Assembly (NCBI RefSeq): GCF_018491765.1
Contig: NZ_JABWCU010000017.1
Span: 62,001 to 126,000 of the forward strand
DNA: 64,000 nucleotides
Origin: Novosphingobium profundi
Lineage (GTDB): Bacteria; Pseudomonadota; Alphaproteobacteria; Sphingomonadales; Sphingomonadaceae
Direction: 5' to 3'
The position numbers and the translations under genes were made by a program. This document shows positions 34,080-42,744 of the stretch, one piece after another (position 1 is the first letter of the stretch; each line of letters opens with the position of its first letter). The notes beneath the pieces were generated by a model that saw only the letters and a program-made list of their open reading frames with translations, had not been told where the DNA came from and ran no database searches.

Positions 34080-35726
34080 TTATGCTATTAGGTCGACATG
34101 GCCGCTGGCACCCAGCGACCGGTAGACGGGTTCGTCGCGTCCCGCAAAGCGGCCCTGGGACTGACCCTGGCCGCCACTTCCACGCTGGTCGGACGAGCCT
34201 TGCGACCCGGACCATCCCTGGCCCGCGCCCTGCCCCGACTGCCCCCCTGCGCGTGTATCGAAGCGCAGCGACTGCCCGTCCGCGCGAATTCCCGCATCCG
34301 CCAGCGAGCGCACGAGATCGCCGCTCTCACGCCGCAACATGTCGGCCGCACCGGTGCTGTCGGCCGACATCGTCGCGCGCAGCACCCCGGCATGGTCGAA
34401 CGAGAGGCGCACGTCGATGCGCCCCAGATGACGCGGATCGAGCTTGATCAGCAAGTCGTCGCTGCCCGCCCCCAGCGCGCGCGCGATTTCGACGCCCATG
34501 TCCGTTCCGAACTGCCCCTCGCGCACCTGCACGTCAGCCGAGGACGTGGTGCTCGACTGCGCGTTGGCGGCATAGGGCAAGGCCGAGGGGCGCGTGCCGA
34601 TCGGTGCCATTGTCTGGCTCAACCACGCGCCGGTGGGCGCGTTGGCATCGGCGCGCGGCGCACCGGCTTCAGCAACGGTGTTCGCGCTCGTGCTGCCGGT
34701 GCCGATCGACGCGAGACTACGCTCGAAGGGCTTGCCCTCGTCAGCCGAAGACGTGCCTTCGTGCGTCGTCGCCTGCACCGTGTGCAGGTCCTGGTCGGCC
34801 ACGGCCAGCTTGCCCGTGGCACCGGTGTCCGCCGAAAGTACCTTGGCTTCGGCGCGCGAGGCACGGCTCGATGCCGCGCCATTGCCGGAAGTGGTTGCCT
34901 CGCCTGCACCGTCGAGCGCTCCGGACTGGCCCACGTCCTGCACCGCGACGGCGACCATCGCCGGAACCGGGACTGCGCTCGGCATCGTGTCCGGCGCCGC
35001 AAGCGGCACGTCCCCCGGCAACGAAGCGAGCTGCTGGAGCCCTCCGGCCGCGCTGGTGTCGTCGCCATCATCGGCCTTCGTGGTGGCATCGCCTTCGCCA
35101 GCCGGCGACTTGACCTTGCCGCCCGGAACCGCTGTCACGGCGACCTGCATCGTCGCCGCATCCTGTGCGCTCACGTTCGGCTGCGCGGAGTTGCCCGCCG
35201 GGATCTTCGCTTCGGACACGACGGCCTCGGAAACCTCCGCAAGATCTTCACCCGCCGGCACGGCGCGCGCTTCATCGCCCGTCGCAGCCTGCCCCTCGAA
35301 CGGAACCGGCGACACGCCATCCTGCGCGAGGTTCGTCGCGAGCGCTTCGTCCGACAGCTCCGGCGATACCGGCAGCGCAGAGGTGCCATCTTCGGGCGGG
35401 GCCGGGGTCGCGTCGGTCGGCTCGGCGTCGGCTGCGGGACCGGCGCGCACGGCGGCCTGTTCGAGCGCCGCAAGTGCCTTGGTATCCGCCGCAAGGATCT
35501 GCGCGGGCGCTCCCGCCTGCGCAGATCCTTGCGCGTTCTCGGATGCGCCAGTCGCCGCGTCGGATTTGCCTTGCGCGCCGACGAGGCCGGCGAAGCCATC
35601 CGCAATCTCACCTGCCGTATTGGTCGTCGCAGCGCCCTGCGATCCGCTTGCGGTCGTCGAGGCCCCAGCGGCCTTGCCCGTCGACACGGTCGGCACCAGC
35701 GCCACGACGCTCATCGATGTGGTCAT
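34080..35726 (-). CDS. fliK: Flagellar hook-length control protein FliK
   Basis: 548-residue secreted molecular ruler that sets hook length and triggers the export switch. Residues 1-400 are low-complexity and rich in Ala, Ser, Thr, Gly and Glu, as in other FliK proteins. The conserved C-terminal domain begins near residue 405, with LLIKLDPRHLGRIDVRLSF and the following MRRESGDL-like segment. The tail is Gly/Gln/Ser-rich. GAGGT lies upstream of the ATG at 35726. Neighbours are flhA, which binds export substrates, and flgD. Confidence 0.9.
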   Translation of the reverse strand: MTTSMSVVALVPTVSTGKAAGASTTASGSQGAATTNTAGEIADGFAGLVGAQGKSDAATGASENAQGSAQAGAPAQILAADTKALAALEQAAVRAGPAADAEPTDATPAPPEDGTSALPVSPELSDEALATNLAQDGVSPVPFEGQAATGDEARAVPAGEDLAEVSEAVVSEAKIPAGNSAQPNVSAQDAATMQVAVTAVPGGKVKSPAGEGDATTKADDGDDTSAAGGLQQLASLPGDVPLAAPDTMPSAVPVPAMVAVAVQDVGQSGALDGAGEATTSGNGAASSRASRAEAKVLSADTGATGKLAVADQDLHTVQATTHEGTSSADEGKPFERSLASIGTGSTSANTVAEAGAPRADANAPTGAWLSQTMAPIGTRPSALPYAANAQSSTTSSADVQVREGQFGTDMGVEIARALGAGSDDLLIKLDPRHLGRIDVRLSFDHAGVLRATMSADSTGAADMLRRESGDLVRSLADAGIRADGQSLRFDTRAGGQSGQGAGQGWSGSQGSSDQRGSGGQGQSQGRFAGRDEPVYRSLGASGHVDLIA

Positions 35727-35814
35727 TCTTGCATACCTCGTACCAGCCTGGAGAGGCCACGTTTCATTATAGAGGGCGCCCGCAATTTCCGGTCGAGCCG
35801 GCCCGCGATCACGT

Positions 35815-37908
35815 TCAGCTGATCGTGCCCAGGGTGCGCAGGCGCACGCGCGGGTGAATTTCGTTCTGCGAGAGCACGACCGTGGCCGGCCGCACGCGCT
35901 CGATGATCGAGCGCACGAAGGGACGCTGCGCCGGGCTTGTCAGCAGGCACGGGATCTCACCCTGTTGCGCCAGCCGGTCATAGGCCTCGCGCACGCTGGT
36001 GATGAAGCTCTGCAACTGCGAGGGCGCCATCGCCAACTGGCGTTCCTCGCCCTGGCCGACGATCGCCTCGGCGAAGGCCTCGTCCCATTGCCCGCCGAGC
36101 GAGACCACCGGGATCGCGCCATCGTGGGTCTGCTGCGCCGAAATCTGGCGCGAGAGGCGCGCACGCACGTGCTCGGTGATCAGCATGATGTTGCCGCTGA
36201 GCGCGGTTGCCTCGGCGATGCCCTCGAGGATCGTGGGGATGTCGCGGATCGAGACGTTCTCGGACAGGAGATTCTGGAGAACGCGCTGCACACCCGAGAT
36301 CGAGATCTTGGACGGGATGATGTCCGAAATCAGCTTCTCGGCTTCCTTGTGCACCTCGTTCAGCAGCTTCTGCGTCTCGCTGTACGAAAGCAGGTCGGCG
36401 ATGTTGTCCTTGACGATCTCGGTCAGATGGGTCGTCACCACCGTGCCGCAGTCGACCACGGTGAAGCCGCGGAAGTTCGCCTCCTCGCGCATGTCGCGAT
36501 CGATCCACACGGCGGGCAGCTTGAACACCGGCTCCTGCGTGCGCTCGCCGCGCAGCCCGATTTCCTGGCCCGAGCCATTGATCACCAGCAGCTTGCCGAT
36601 GCGCAAGTCGCCGCGCGCGATCTCGGTTTCCTTGACGAAGACCACGTATTCGTTGGGCTTCAGGGCCATGTTGTCGAGAATGCGTACCGAGGGCAACACG
36701 AAGCCATAATCGGTCGCCATCTGCTTGCGCAGCGCGCGCACCTGGTGGTCGAGGCGTGGCTCGGCGCTGGCGTCGTTGATCAGCGGGAGAAGCCCGTAGC
36801 CAATTTCGATGCGGACGGCGTCGATCGCCAGCGTGCGTGCGATCGGCTCCTCGACCTCGGCGTTCTCGCGGCGCTGCGCGGCCGCTTCTTCCATCGCCGC
36901 GCGCGCGGTTTCCGCCTTGGCCTTCTGGGTCATGTTCCAGGCCAGCGTTCCGCACAGCCCCGCCAGCAGCGCAAAAGGCACGAAGGGCAGGCCGGGCACC
37001 AGCGCCAGGATGCCCATGAGCACCGCGACGATGCCGAAGGCCTTAGGATAACGCCCCAGCTGTTCGCCCAGCGCCGCTCCGGTCTTGCCGGTGACACCCC
37101 CCTTGGAAACCAGCAGGCCCGCCGCGGTCGAGACGATCAGCGCCGGGATCTGGCTGACGAGGCCGTCGCCGACGGTCAGAATGGTGTACGTGTGGAAGGC
37201 TTCGCCGAAGGGAACGCCGTGGATCACGACACCGATGATGAGGCCCACGATAACGTTGATCGCGGTGATCATCAGGCCCGCGATGGCATCGCCCTTCACG
37301 AACTTCGAGGCACCGTCCATCGCGCCGTAAAAGCCGCTTTCGGCCTCGATCTCGGCGCGGCGCTCGCGCGCCTGCGCCTCCGAAATGGTGCCCGCGTTCA
37401 GATCGGCATCGATCGCCATCTGCTTGCCGGGCATCGCATCGAGGCTGAAGCGCGCCGCCACTTCGGCGATGCGACCCGCACCCTTGGTAATGACCACGAA
37501 GTTGATGACGATGAGGATGATGAAGATGGTGAGGCCGATGACGGTCTCGCCGCCCATCAGCATCTCGCCAAAGGCGCCGATGACACCGCCGGCGGCATTC
37601 TGTCCCTCGTGCCCGTGGCCAAGGATCAGGCGCGTCGAGGCCAGGTTGAGGCCCAGGCGGAGCATCGTCACGATCAGCAGGATCGTGGGAAAACTGGAGA
37701 GCTGGAGCGGCTTCTCGATGAACAGCGCGGTCATCAGGATCAGCACCGAGGCGGTGATCGAGAGTGCCAGCCCCATGTCGAGCAGCCATCCCGGCATGGG
37801 CAGCAGGAGCATCGCGATGATGCCGCAGACCGCCAGCGCCAGCGCGAGGTCGCGGCCGGCGCCCATGCGCGCCAGGATCCGTTCGAGTTGGCTCAGATAG
37901 GCAGTCAT
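35815..37908 (-). CDS. flhA: Flagellar biosynthesis export-gate protein FlhA
   Basis: 697-residue core of the flagellar type III export gate. About eight hydrophobic segments occupy residues 20-320, and a large cytoplasmic domain that binds export chaperones covers about 350-697. The FHIPEP-family hallmark region is visible (RLGLNLASTRLIL near residue 85, and GRIAEVAARFSLDAMPGKQMAIDAD, of which SLDAMPGKQMAID is the core). Length is typical. It is followed by fliK after 88 bases and preceded by the Fis-type gene. Confidence 0.97.
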   Translation of the reverse strand: MTAYLSQLERILARMGAGRDLALALAVCGIIAMLLLPMPGWLLDMGLALSITASVLILMTALFIEKPLQLSSFPTILLIVTMLRLGLNLASTRLILGHGHEGQNAAGGVIGAFGEMLMGGETVIGLTIFIILIVINFVVITKGAGRIAEVAARFSLDAMPGKQMAIDADLNAGTISEAQARERRAEIEAESGFYGAMDGASKFVKGDAIAGLMITAINVIVGLIIGVVIHGVPFGEAFHTYTILTVGDGLVSQIPALIVSTAAGLLVSKGGVTGKTGAALGEQLGRYPKAFGIVAVLMGILALVPGLPFVPFALLAGLCGTLAWNMTQKAKAETARAAMEEAAAQRRENAEVEEPIARTLAIDAVRIEIGYGLLPLINDASAEPRLDHQVRALRKQMATDYGFVLPSVRILDNMALKPNEYVVFVKETEIARGDLRIGKLLVINGSGQEIGLRGERTQEPVFKLPAVWIDRDMREEANFRGFTVVDCGTVVTTHLTEIVKDNIADLLSYSETQKLLNEVHKEAEKLISDIIPSKISISGVQRVLQNLLSENVSIRDIPTILEGIAEATALSGNIMLITEHVRARLSRQISAQQTHDGAIPVVSLGGQWDEAFAEAIVGQGEERQLAMAPSQLQSFITSVREAYDRLAQQGEIPCLLTSPAQRPFVRSIIERVRPATVVLSQNEIHPRVRLRTLGTIS

Positions 37909-38033
37909 GAGTAAGTCATCCCGATGGGGGCGGCGCGGCGCGAGTGGGACGCGATCGGGCGGCCCTGCGCGCGCGCCTGTCCCGGCGGGGTGGCGGTGCC
38001 TTCACCGCCACCGTCCGCGATGCAAAGTTCGTC

Positions 38034-38498
38034 TCAGTTGCGCAGCAACTTGCAGGCATCGAACGAGCCGTCGGCCACGAAGGCGCGCAACTTGTTGCGC
38101 ATCGTGCGGATCGAAATGCCCAGCATCGTCGCCGCATTGGTGCGGTTGCCGTCGCAATGGTCGAGGGTCTTGAGGATCAGCTCGCGTTCGACGTCCGTCA
38201 CCCGCGATCCGACCAGCGCGGCAACCGCCTGCTCGAAATCGGGAATGGTCATCGCGTCGTCCGCCAGCCCTTCCCCGCGCAGCCGCGCCACGACATCGGG
38301 CACGTTCACCGACATGTTGACGTAAACCGGGTCATTGGCGTCGATCCGGAAGAAGCGGCAGGTCTCGCACTGGGGACGCCCGATCGAGATCGTCGCCTCC
38401 TGTCCGCGCACCATTTCCACCGCGACCCCCATCGCGTCCCCCAATTCCCCCAAGAGGACAAGCGACGCGCAAGGGGTCGTGTCCGGGAGCGCGCTCAT
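38034..38498 (-). CDS. Fis-type helix-turn-helix protein, FlbD-like C-terminus only
   Basis: 154-residue protein. The C-terminal 55 residues are a Fis-type HTH (LILKTLDHCDGNRTNAATMLG, then ISIRTMRNKL), the same DNA-binding module that ends NtrC/FlbD activators. The N-terminal 95 residues are not a receiver or AAA+ domain and contain a CETC pair (about residues 44-47). So it could bind DNA but could not drive sigma-54 polymerase by itself. The ATG overlaps the fliN stop (ATGA). Position among fliN and flhA suggests a flagellar regulator. An in-frame AAA+ module was looked for and not found. Confidence 0.75.
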   Translation of the reverse strand: MSALPDTTPCASLVLLGELGDAMGVAVEMVRGQEATISIGRPQCETCRFFRIDANDPVYVNMSVNVPDVVARLRGEGLADDAMTIPDFEQAVAALVGSRVTDVERELILKTLDHCDGNRTNAATMLGISIRTMRNKLRAFVADGSFDACKLLRN

Positions 38499-38857
38499 CC
38501 GTCCTGTCTCACGATCTCGGTCAGGGTGATGCCCAGGGTATTGTCGATCAGCACCACTTCGCCACGTGCAATCAGCCGGTTGTTGACGAAGATGTCGACC
38601 GGCTCGCCCACGCGGCGGTCGAGTTCGACCACCACGCCCGGGGCCAGCCGCAGCAGTTCGCCGATGTCCATGCGCGAGCGGCCGAGCACGGCCTGGACCT
38701 TCACCGGAACGTCGTAGACCGCCTCGAGATCACTCGGCGTGGGCGGGGTCGCGGGCTTGGCATTCCAGGTCCGCGCGTTCTCGTCCTCGGGACCGCTGCC
38801 CGCGAACTGGGCCGGCGCAAGCTGGCGCGAGACCTCTTCCTTCTTTTCTTCTGTCAT
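38495..38857 (-). CDS. fliN: Flagellar motor switch protein FliN
   Basis: 120-residue C-ring component. A variable acidic/polar N-terminus of about 50 residues precedes the SpoA domain (VPVKVQAVLGRSRMDIGELL, then GVVVELDRRVGEPVDIFVN and RGEVVLIDNTLGI). The ATG at 38857 was chosen for AAGGG seven bases upstream; another in-frame ATG lies six codons earlier. It follows fliF after about 60 bases and overlaps the Fis-type gene. A second, shorter SpoA protein is encoded at 54194-54427. Confidence 0.93.
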   Translation of the reverse strand: MTEEKKEEVSRQLAPAQFAGSGPEDENARTWNAKPATPPTPSDLEAVYDVPVKVQAVLGRSRMDIGELLRLAPGVVVELDRRVGEPVDIFVNNRLIARGEVVLIDNTLGITLTEIVRQDG

Positions 38858-38916
38858 TTCGACACCCTTGGTCATTTCGACTTGTTTCTATGCGACGTGT
38901 CTGATTCCGCGACGTC

Positions 38917-40533
38917 CTAGCCGTTCATCCACTGGCGGATCACGGAGGTCGATTCTGCGGGGTTCTTCACCACGGCGTCACCGATGCGGCGCAGCGCGGA
39001 AAGCTTGATGTGGCCGTCGACCTGGGCAATCGCGATGTCCTGGTCGAGCCTGTGCTCTCCCGAGGCACTTCGCCGCTCCTCGAGTTCGCGCATGGCCTCC
39101 TCGTCGCCGTCGGCCGCGCGGCCGGTCAGTTCGATGGTCTCGGCGTCGAGCGGCAGCGCGGGGTTCTCCTCGACGATGCCTTCGAGCACCGGCGTATCGA
39201 ACAGCTTGGGCTTGAGCATGCGCAGGCCGAAGAGGACGATGCCGCCGACAAGCAGGATCTTGAGAATGTCGAAGATGCGCTCGGGGGTGATCCCGAAGGG
39301 CAGACCGCCCTGTGCATCGTCGAAGTCCGTCGGCGCGGTGAAGGCCATGTTCTCGACGACCACGCTGTCCCCGCGTTCGGCATTGAAGCCCACCGCGTTC
39401 TCGACGAGGCGCTGCAGGCGCTGCATCTCGCCCTGCGGAAGGCCGTTCTTTCCGCCGTCGACCATGACCGCAACGGTCAGGCGGCTGATCTCGCCGGGCG
39501 AGCCGACCGAAACAGTGGTCGTGCGGCTGTTCTGGTAGGTAGTGTCTTCGGAGGTCTCGTTCTTCGCCGAGCGACGGCGATCCCCGCCATTGCCGTTGGC
39601 GTTGCCCTGGGCGTCGGGAAGCTGTGCGCCCACCGTCACGCCTTGCGCCGCGGCCGAATTCTCGTCGTTCTGGTCGTTCGATTCCACCGTCACCTGGTGC
39701 GCGATGACCTGGGTGTCGGGATCGAAGACTTCGGATTCCTTGCGCGTCTGGTCGCGATTGAGGTCGGCGGCGACTTGCGCGCGCACCTTGCCGCGCCCCA
39801 CGATCGGCTCGATCATGGCCTCGATCTCGCCGCGCAGCCGGTCCTCGATCTGGCCCTTGCGTTCGTCGAGGTCGCCCATCGAACCTGCCCCCTCGTCGCC
39901 CGAGCGAGCCAGCAGAGCGCCGTTCTGGTCGACGATCGAGACGGCTTCGGGCGCGAGATCGGGCACCGCGGAGGAGACCAGGTAGCGGATCGCATCGACC
40001 GTCTCGGCCGGGATGCGCCCCGTCGTCTTGACCGTGATTGCCGCGCTTGCCTTGCGGCGCTCGGTCTCGAACAGAGCGCGTTCGGGCATCACCACGTGGA
40101 CCCGCGCGCGGCTGATCCGGTCGATGCTCTCGATCGACTTGGCCAGTTCGCCTTCGACCGCGCGGGTCTCGTTGAGGCGCGCGCGCGAGGAGGACACCCC
40201 GAACGGCTCTTCCTCGTCGAGCACTTCGTACCCGATCTTGCCGCCCAGCTGTTCGGAGGCCAGCGACATGCGCAGCTCTGCCAACCGGTCGACGGGCGCC
40301 ATGATCGCGCTGCCGTCGGCCGAAAGCTGGAAGGGCACCCCCTGCCCGCTGAGCTTCTCGGTGATCGACTGCGCCGCAGTCGGGTCGAGATCGGTGTAGA
40401 GGTAGCCCATGCTCGGCTCGGGCGTTCGGAACGCCAGCCAGCCCAGCCCTGCCAGCAAGGCAACGGCAATGCCACCCATCAGCAGCGCCCGGCGCAGCCC
40501 GATCTGCTCTAGAAATTTTCGCAACGCGATCAA
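38917..40533 (-). CDS. fliF: Flagellar MS-ring protein FliF
   Basis: 538-residue inner-membrane ring protein on which the basal body and C-ring are built. There is a transmembrane helix near residues 16-35, ring-building motifs in the periplasmic part (YTDLDPTAAQSI, ARVHVVMPER), and a low-complexity Asn/Gly/Asp loop around 290-320. A second transmembrane helix lies near 430, with a cytoplasmic FliG-binding tail ending VIRQWMNG. It uses a TTG start with GAGAGG five bases upstream. It opens a unit fliF-fliN-fis, preceded by a CCTATAA motif and separated from fliH by a terminator. Confidence 0.96.
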   Translation of the reverse strand: MIALRKFLEQIGLRRALLMGGIAVALLAGLGWLAFRTPEPSMGYLYTDLDPTAAQSITEKLSGQGVPFQLSADGSAIMAPVDRLAELRMSLASEQLGGKIGYEVLDEEEPFGVSSSRARLNETRAVEGELAKSIESIDRISRARVHVVMPERALFETERRKASAAITVKTTGRIPAETVDAIRYLVSSAVPDLAPEAVSIVDQNGALLARSGDEGAGSMGDLDERKGQIEDRLRGEIEAMIEPIVGRGKVRAQVAADLNRDQTRKESEVFDPDTQVIAHQVTVESNDQNDENSAAAQGVTVGAQLPDAQGNANGNGGDRRRSAKNETSEDTTYQNSRTTTVSVGSPGEISRLTVAVMVDGGKNGLPQGEMQRLQRLVENAVGFNAERGDSVVVENMAFTAPTDFDDAQGGLPFGITPERIFDILKILLVGGIVLFGLRMLKPKLFDTPVLEGIVEENPALPLDAETIELTGRAADGDEEAMRELEERRSASGEHRLDQDIAIAQVDGHIKLSALRRIGDAVVKNPAESTSVIRQWMNG

Positions 40534-40580
40534 GATTGCCTCTCGGTAAACCCGCGGGACTTCAGAGCTCCGCCACCGAC

Positions 40581-40593
40581 ATTATAGGATGAC
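40581..40593 (-). promoter_or_regulatory. CATCCTATAAT motif upstream of fliF
   Basis: Minus strand reads GTCATCCTATAAT about 48-60 bases before the fliF start. The same CATCCTATAA core precedes fliG and flgI. It may be a -10-like element of a shared sigma factor; a matching -35 could not be identified. Confidence 0.5.
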
Positions 40594-40773
40594 ACTAGGC
40601 AATTCTTGCCGCGCCTCGCAAAACTTTCACGTCGGAAGGTACAATCCTGTATTCGAGCGCCGCTGCGCGCGGCAAAACCGGCATGATTGCGCGCCTTTTG
40701 CCGCGCCGCTCACGATATGACGGGCAAATAATGCCTCTGCCGGGGCCCTGAAACGCACAACGGACAGTGCATG

Positions 40774-40807
40774 AAAAAGCCCCGCACCGGGATCGGTACG
40801 GGGCTTT
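40774..40807 (-). terminator. Intrinsic terminator of the fliG-fliH unit
   Basis: Stem AAAGCCCCG-C-ACC pairs with GGT-A-CGGGGCTTT (one mismatch) around a GGGATC loop. In minus-strand RNA it is followed by a T-run, as expected downstream of fliH. Confidence 0.88.
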
Positions 40808-40835
40808 CGGACCAACTCTTGGCACGAAGGCTCGG

Positions 40836-41498
40836 CTAGGCCTCGAGCCCTTTTCCGAGAAGTCCCTCGAGCTCGGCGAGGACGGCCTTCTGGCGCGCCT
40901 TCGCATCCACCCCGAGACCTCCTCCGGTCCAGTCGATCCGCGCATCCCCCAGAGCCAGGCTGGGATCATCGACGAGCGCGATCGAGAGGTCCTCCAGCTC
41001 GTGCGGATGGCGTTGGCGCAGGCGCGATTCCAGGTCTTCGCGCAAGGCGGGGTTTACCTTGAGGACCAGCCCGGTCCCACGCGCCACTTGCGAAAGCGCG
41101 CGCTCCAGCGCTTCGGCCACGGGCTTGCCCGGATCGAGCGCGGTCGCGTGGCCGGCCAGCATGCGCGCGGCCTCGTAGGCGACGGTCGCGGCATCCTGGG
41201 CGATCTGGGTCGATACGCCCGAGAACTCGCGGCGCAAGTCGTCGAGAGCGGCGTTGAGCGCATCGGACGACGCCAGCACGGCGGCATCGCGCTCGCGCCG
41301 GGCTTCGTCGAGACCGGCCTCGAACGCTTCGCTGCGAACCCGGGTCAGTTCGCTACGGTGCTCTTCCTCGAGACGGGCGAGGCGGGCTTCGAGTTCACCG
41401 GTACGGTCGAACCCGTCGTCCTTGTCGGGAACGCGTGCAGGTTCCTCGGCCGGGCTGAAATGAAACACCCGGTCAAATCCGAATGGCTGAATGGGCAT
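40836..41498 (-). CDS. fliH: Flagellar assembly protein FliH-like
   Basis: 220-residue protein. A short N-terminus (MPIQPFGFDRVF) is followed by a charged coiled-coil region (about 35-75, ELEARLARLEEEHRSEL) and an Ala-rich C-terminal domain. This matches FliH, the regulator of the FliI ATPase in type III export. Sequence is weakly conserved in this family, so the position after fliG is the main support. The ATG at 41498 was chosen because a perfect GGAGG lies five bases upstream; two other ATGs occur 12-15 bases earlier. A terminator follows. Confidence 0.8.
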   Translation of the reverse strand: MPIQPFGFDRVFHFSPAEEPARVPDKDDGFDRTGELEARLARLEEEHRSELTRVRSEAFEAGLDEARRERDAAVLASSDALNAALDDLRREFSGVSTQIAQDAATVAYEAARMLAGHATALDPGKPVAEALERALSQVARGTGLVLKVNPALREDLESRLRQRHPHELEDLSIALVDDPSLALGDARIDWTGGGLGVDAKARQKAVLAELEGLLGKGLEA

Positions 41499-41610
41499 GG
41501 CTGCCTCCATCATGGCCTTATCCTATACTTGGTCATGGGATGTCCTCGTGCGCACCACCTGTCAACCACGCAGCCTGTCCTCTGCACCGATTGTCCCGTC
41601 GTGCCCGTCA

Positions 41611-42645
41611 TCAGAAAATCATCGCATCGTCGCTCTTGGGGTCGACCAGGACGATCTCGCCCTGATCGGCAAGGGTCTTGGCGAGGCGCACCAGCGTGCC
41701 CTGCGCTTCCTCGCAGTCGCGCGCGCGCACCGGCCCCATTGCCGACATGTCGTCGCGCATGAGCTTGGCAGCACGCTCGGTCATGACCTTGAAGAAGACC
41801 TTGCGCGTTTCTTCCGGCGCGCCCTTCAGCGCCAGCGCCAGGTCGCGCTTGTTGCTCGCGCGCACCAGGGTCTGGATCGCGGCGGGCAGGAGATTGGCGA
41901 GATCCTCGAAGGTGAACATCAGCGCGCGGATGCGAGTGGCCGATTCCGGCGCCTTCTCGTCGAGCGCGGCCAGCATCGCCTCCTCGGTCGTACGGTCGAG
42001 CGCGTTGAAGAGTTCGGCCATGCTCTCGTGCGTGTCGCGCCGCTGCGTGCGCGAGAAATTGGTCATGAACTCCGACTTCAGGGTCTGCTCGACGTGCTGG
42101 AGCACGTCCTTCTGCACCGTTTCCATGCGCAGCATGCGCATGATCACGTCGATGCCCAGTTCCTGCGGCAGCTCCGAGAGCACGCGCGCGGCATGGTCGG
42201 GGCGCAACTTGTTGAGAATGACCGCGATCGTCTGCGGGTATTCGTTCTTGAGGTAGCCCGCGAGCACCGCCTCGCTGACGTTGGAGAGCTTGTCCCACAT
42301 CGTGCGGCCCGAGGGACCGCGAATGTCCTCCATGATCTCCTTGACCTTGTCGGAAGGCATCAGCGATTCGAGCAAGCGCTCGGTGCTTTCGAACGAGCCG
42401 TGCAGCGCCGACATACTCGAGACCGCGCTGGTGAATTCGACCATCAGGAATTCGATGACGACCGTGGGAACCCGGCCGAGCTGCGCGATGGCCGCCGAGA
42501 GTTCCTTGATCTCCTCGTTCGTAAGCTGGTCCCAGATCGGGGCGCCATGCTGCTGCCCGAGCGCCAGCATCATGGCTGCCGCACGCTGCATTCCCGTGAA
42601 TTTCTTCAATTCAGGCGGTTCGACAACCGCGCCACCTGTGCTCAT
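41611..42645 (-). CDS. fliG: Flagellar motor switch protein FliG
   Basis: 344-residue rotor protein that contacts the MotA stator. The N-domain binds FliF, the middle domain carries NEYPQTIAVILNKL (the EHPQ motif with Tyr in place of His), and the C-domain has the torque helix region KRDLALALKGAPEETRKVFF (about residues 270-289). Length matches the family. A CATCCTATAAG motif lies on the minus strand about 55-65 bases upstream, in the spacer shared with the divergent FlaEY-like gene. fliH follows. Confidence 0.96.
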   Translation of the reverse strand: MSTGGAVVEPPELKKFTGMQRAAAMMLALGQQHGAPIWDQLTNEEIKELSAAIAQLGRVPTVVIEFLMVEFTSAVSSMSALHGSFESTERLLESLMPSDKVKEIMEDIRGPSGRTMWDKLSNVSEAVLAGYLKNEYPQTIAVILNKLRPDHAARVLSELPQELGIDVIMRMLRMETVQKDVLQHVEQTLKSEFMTNFSRTQRRDTHESMAELFNALDRTTEEAMLAALDEKAPESATRIRALMFTFEDLANLLPAAIQTLVRASNKRDLALALKGAPEETRKVFFKVMTERAAKLMRDDMSAMGPVRARDCEEAQGTLVRLAKTLADQGEIVLVDPKSDDAMIF

Positions 42646-42701
42646 CTCTCAGTCCTCAAAAAAGTGCCTGCGCAGAACCGACCCGGCCCGCTCTCTTCTA
42701 T

Positions 42702-42713
42702 CTTATAGGATGA
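42702..42713 (-). promoter_or_regulatory. CATCCTATAAG motif between fliG and the FlaEY-like gene
   Basis: Minus strand reads TCATCCTATAAG, identical in its core to the motifs before fliF and flgI. It lies in a 99-base divergent spacer, about 60 bases from fliG and 32 from the opposite start. Confidence 0.5.
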
Positions 42714-42744
42714 ACGCCACCCCGAAGCTTAGCGCGAGGCACAA

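Larger units (their letters stand above)
40534..40835. other. 302-base gap between fliH and fliF
   Basis: Contains the intrinsic terminator of the fliG-fliH unit (40774-40807) and, nearer fliF, a CATCCTATAATG motif on the minus strand (plus-strand 40581-40593) that looks like a promoter element. No gene was seen. Confidence 0.7.

Noticed and set aside
40595..40611. Possible sigma-54 promoter (GGCA...TTGC) upstream of fliF
   Set aside because: The GG to GC distance is two bases too short for the -24/-12 consensus.
41514..41530. CCTATA motif near the fliH start
   Set aside because: It lies on the strand opposite to fliH, and on the coding strand it forms part of the ribosome-site area, so it was not counted with the cluster motif.
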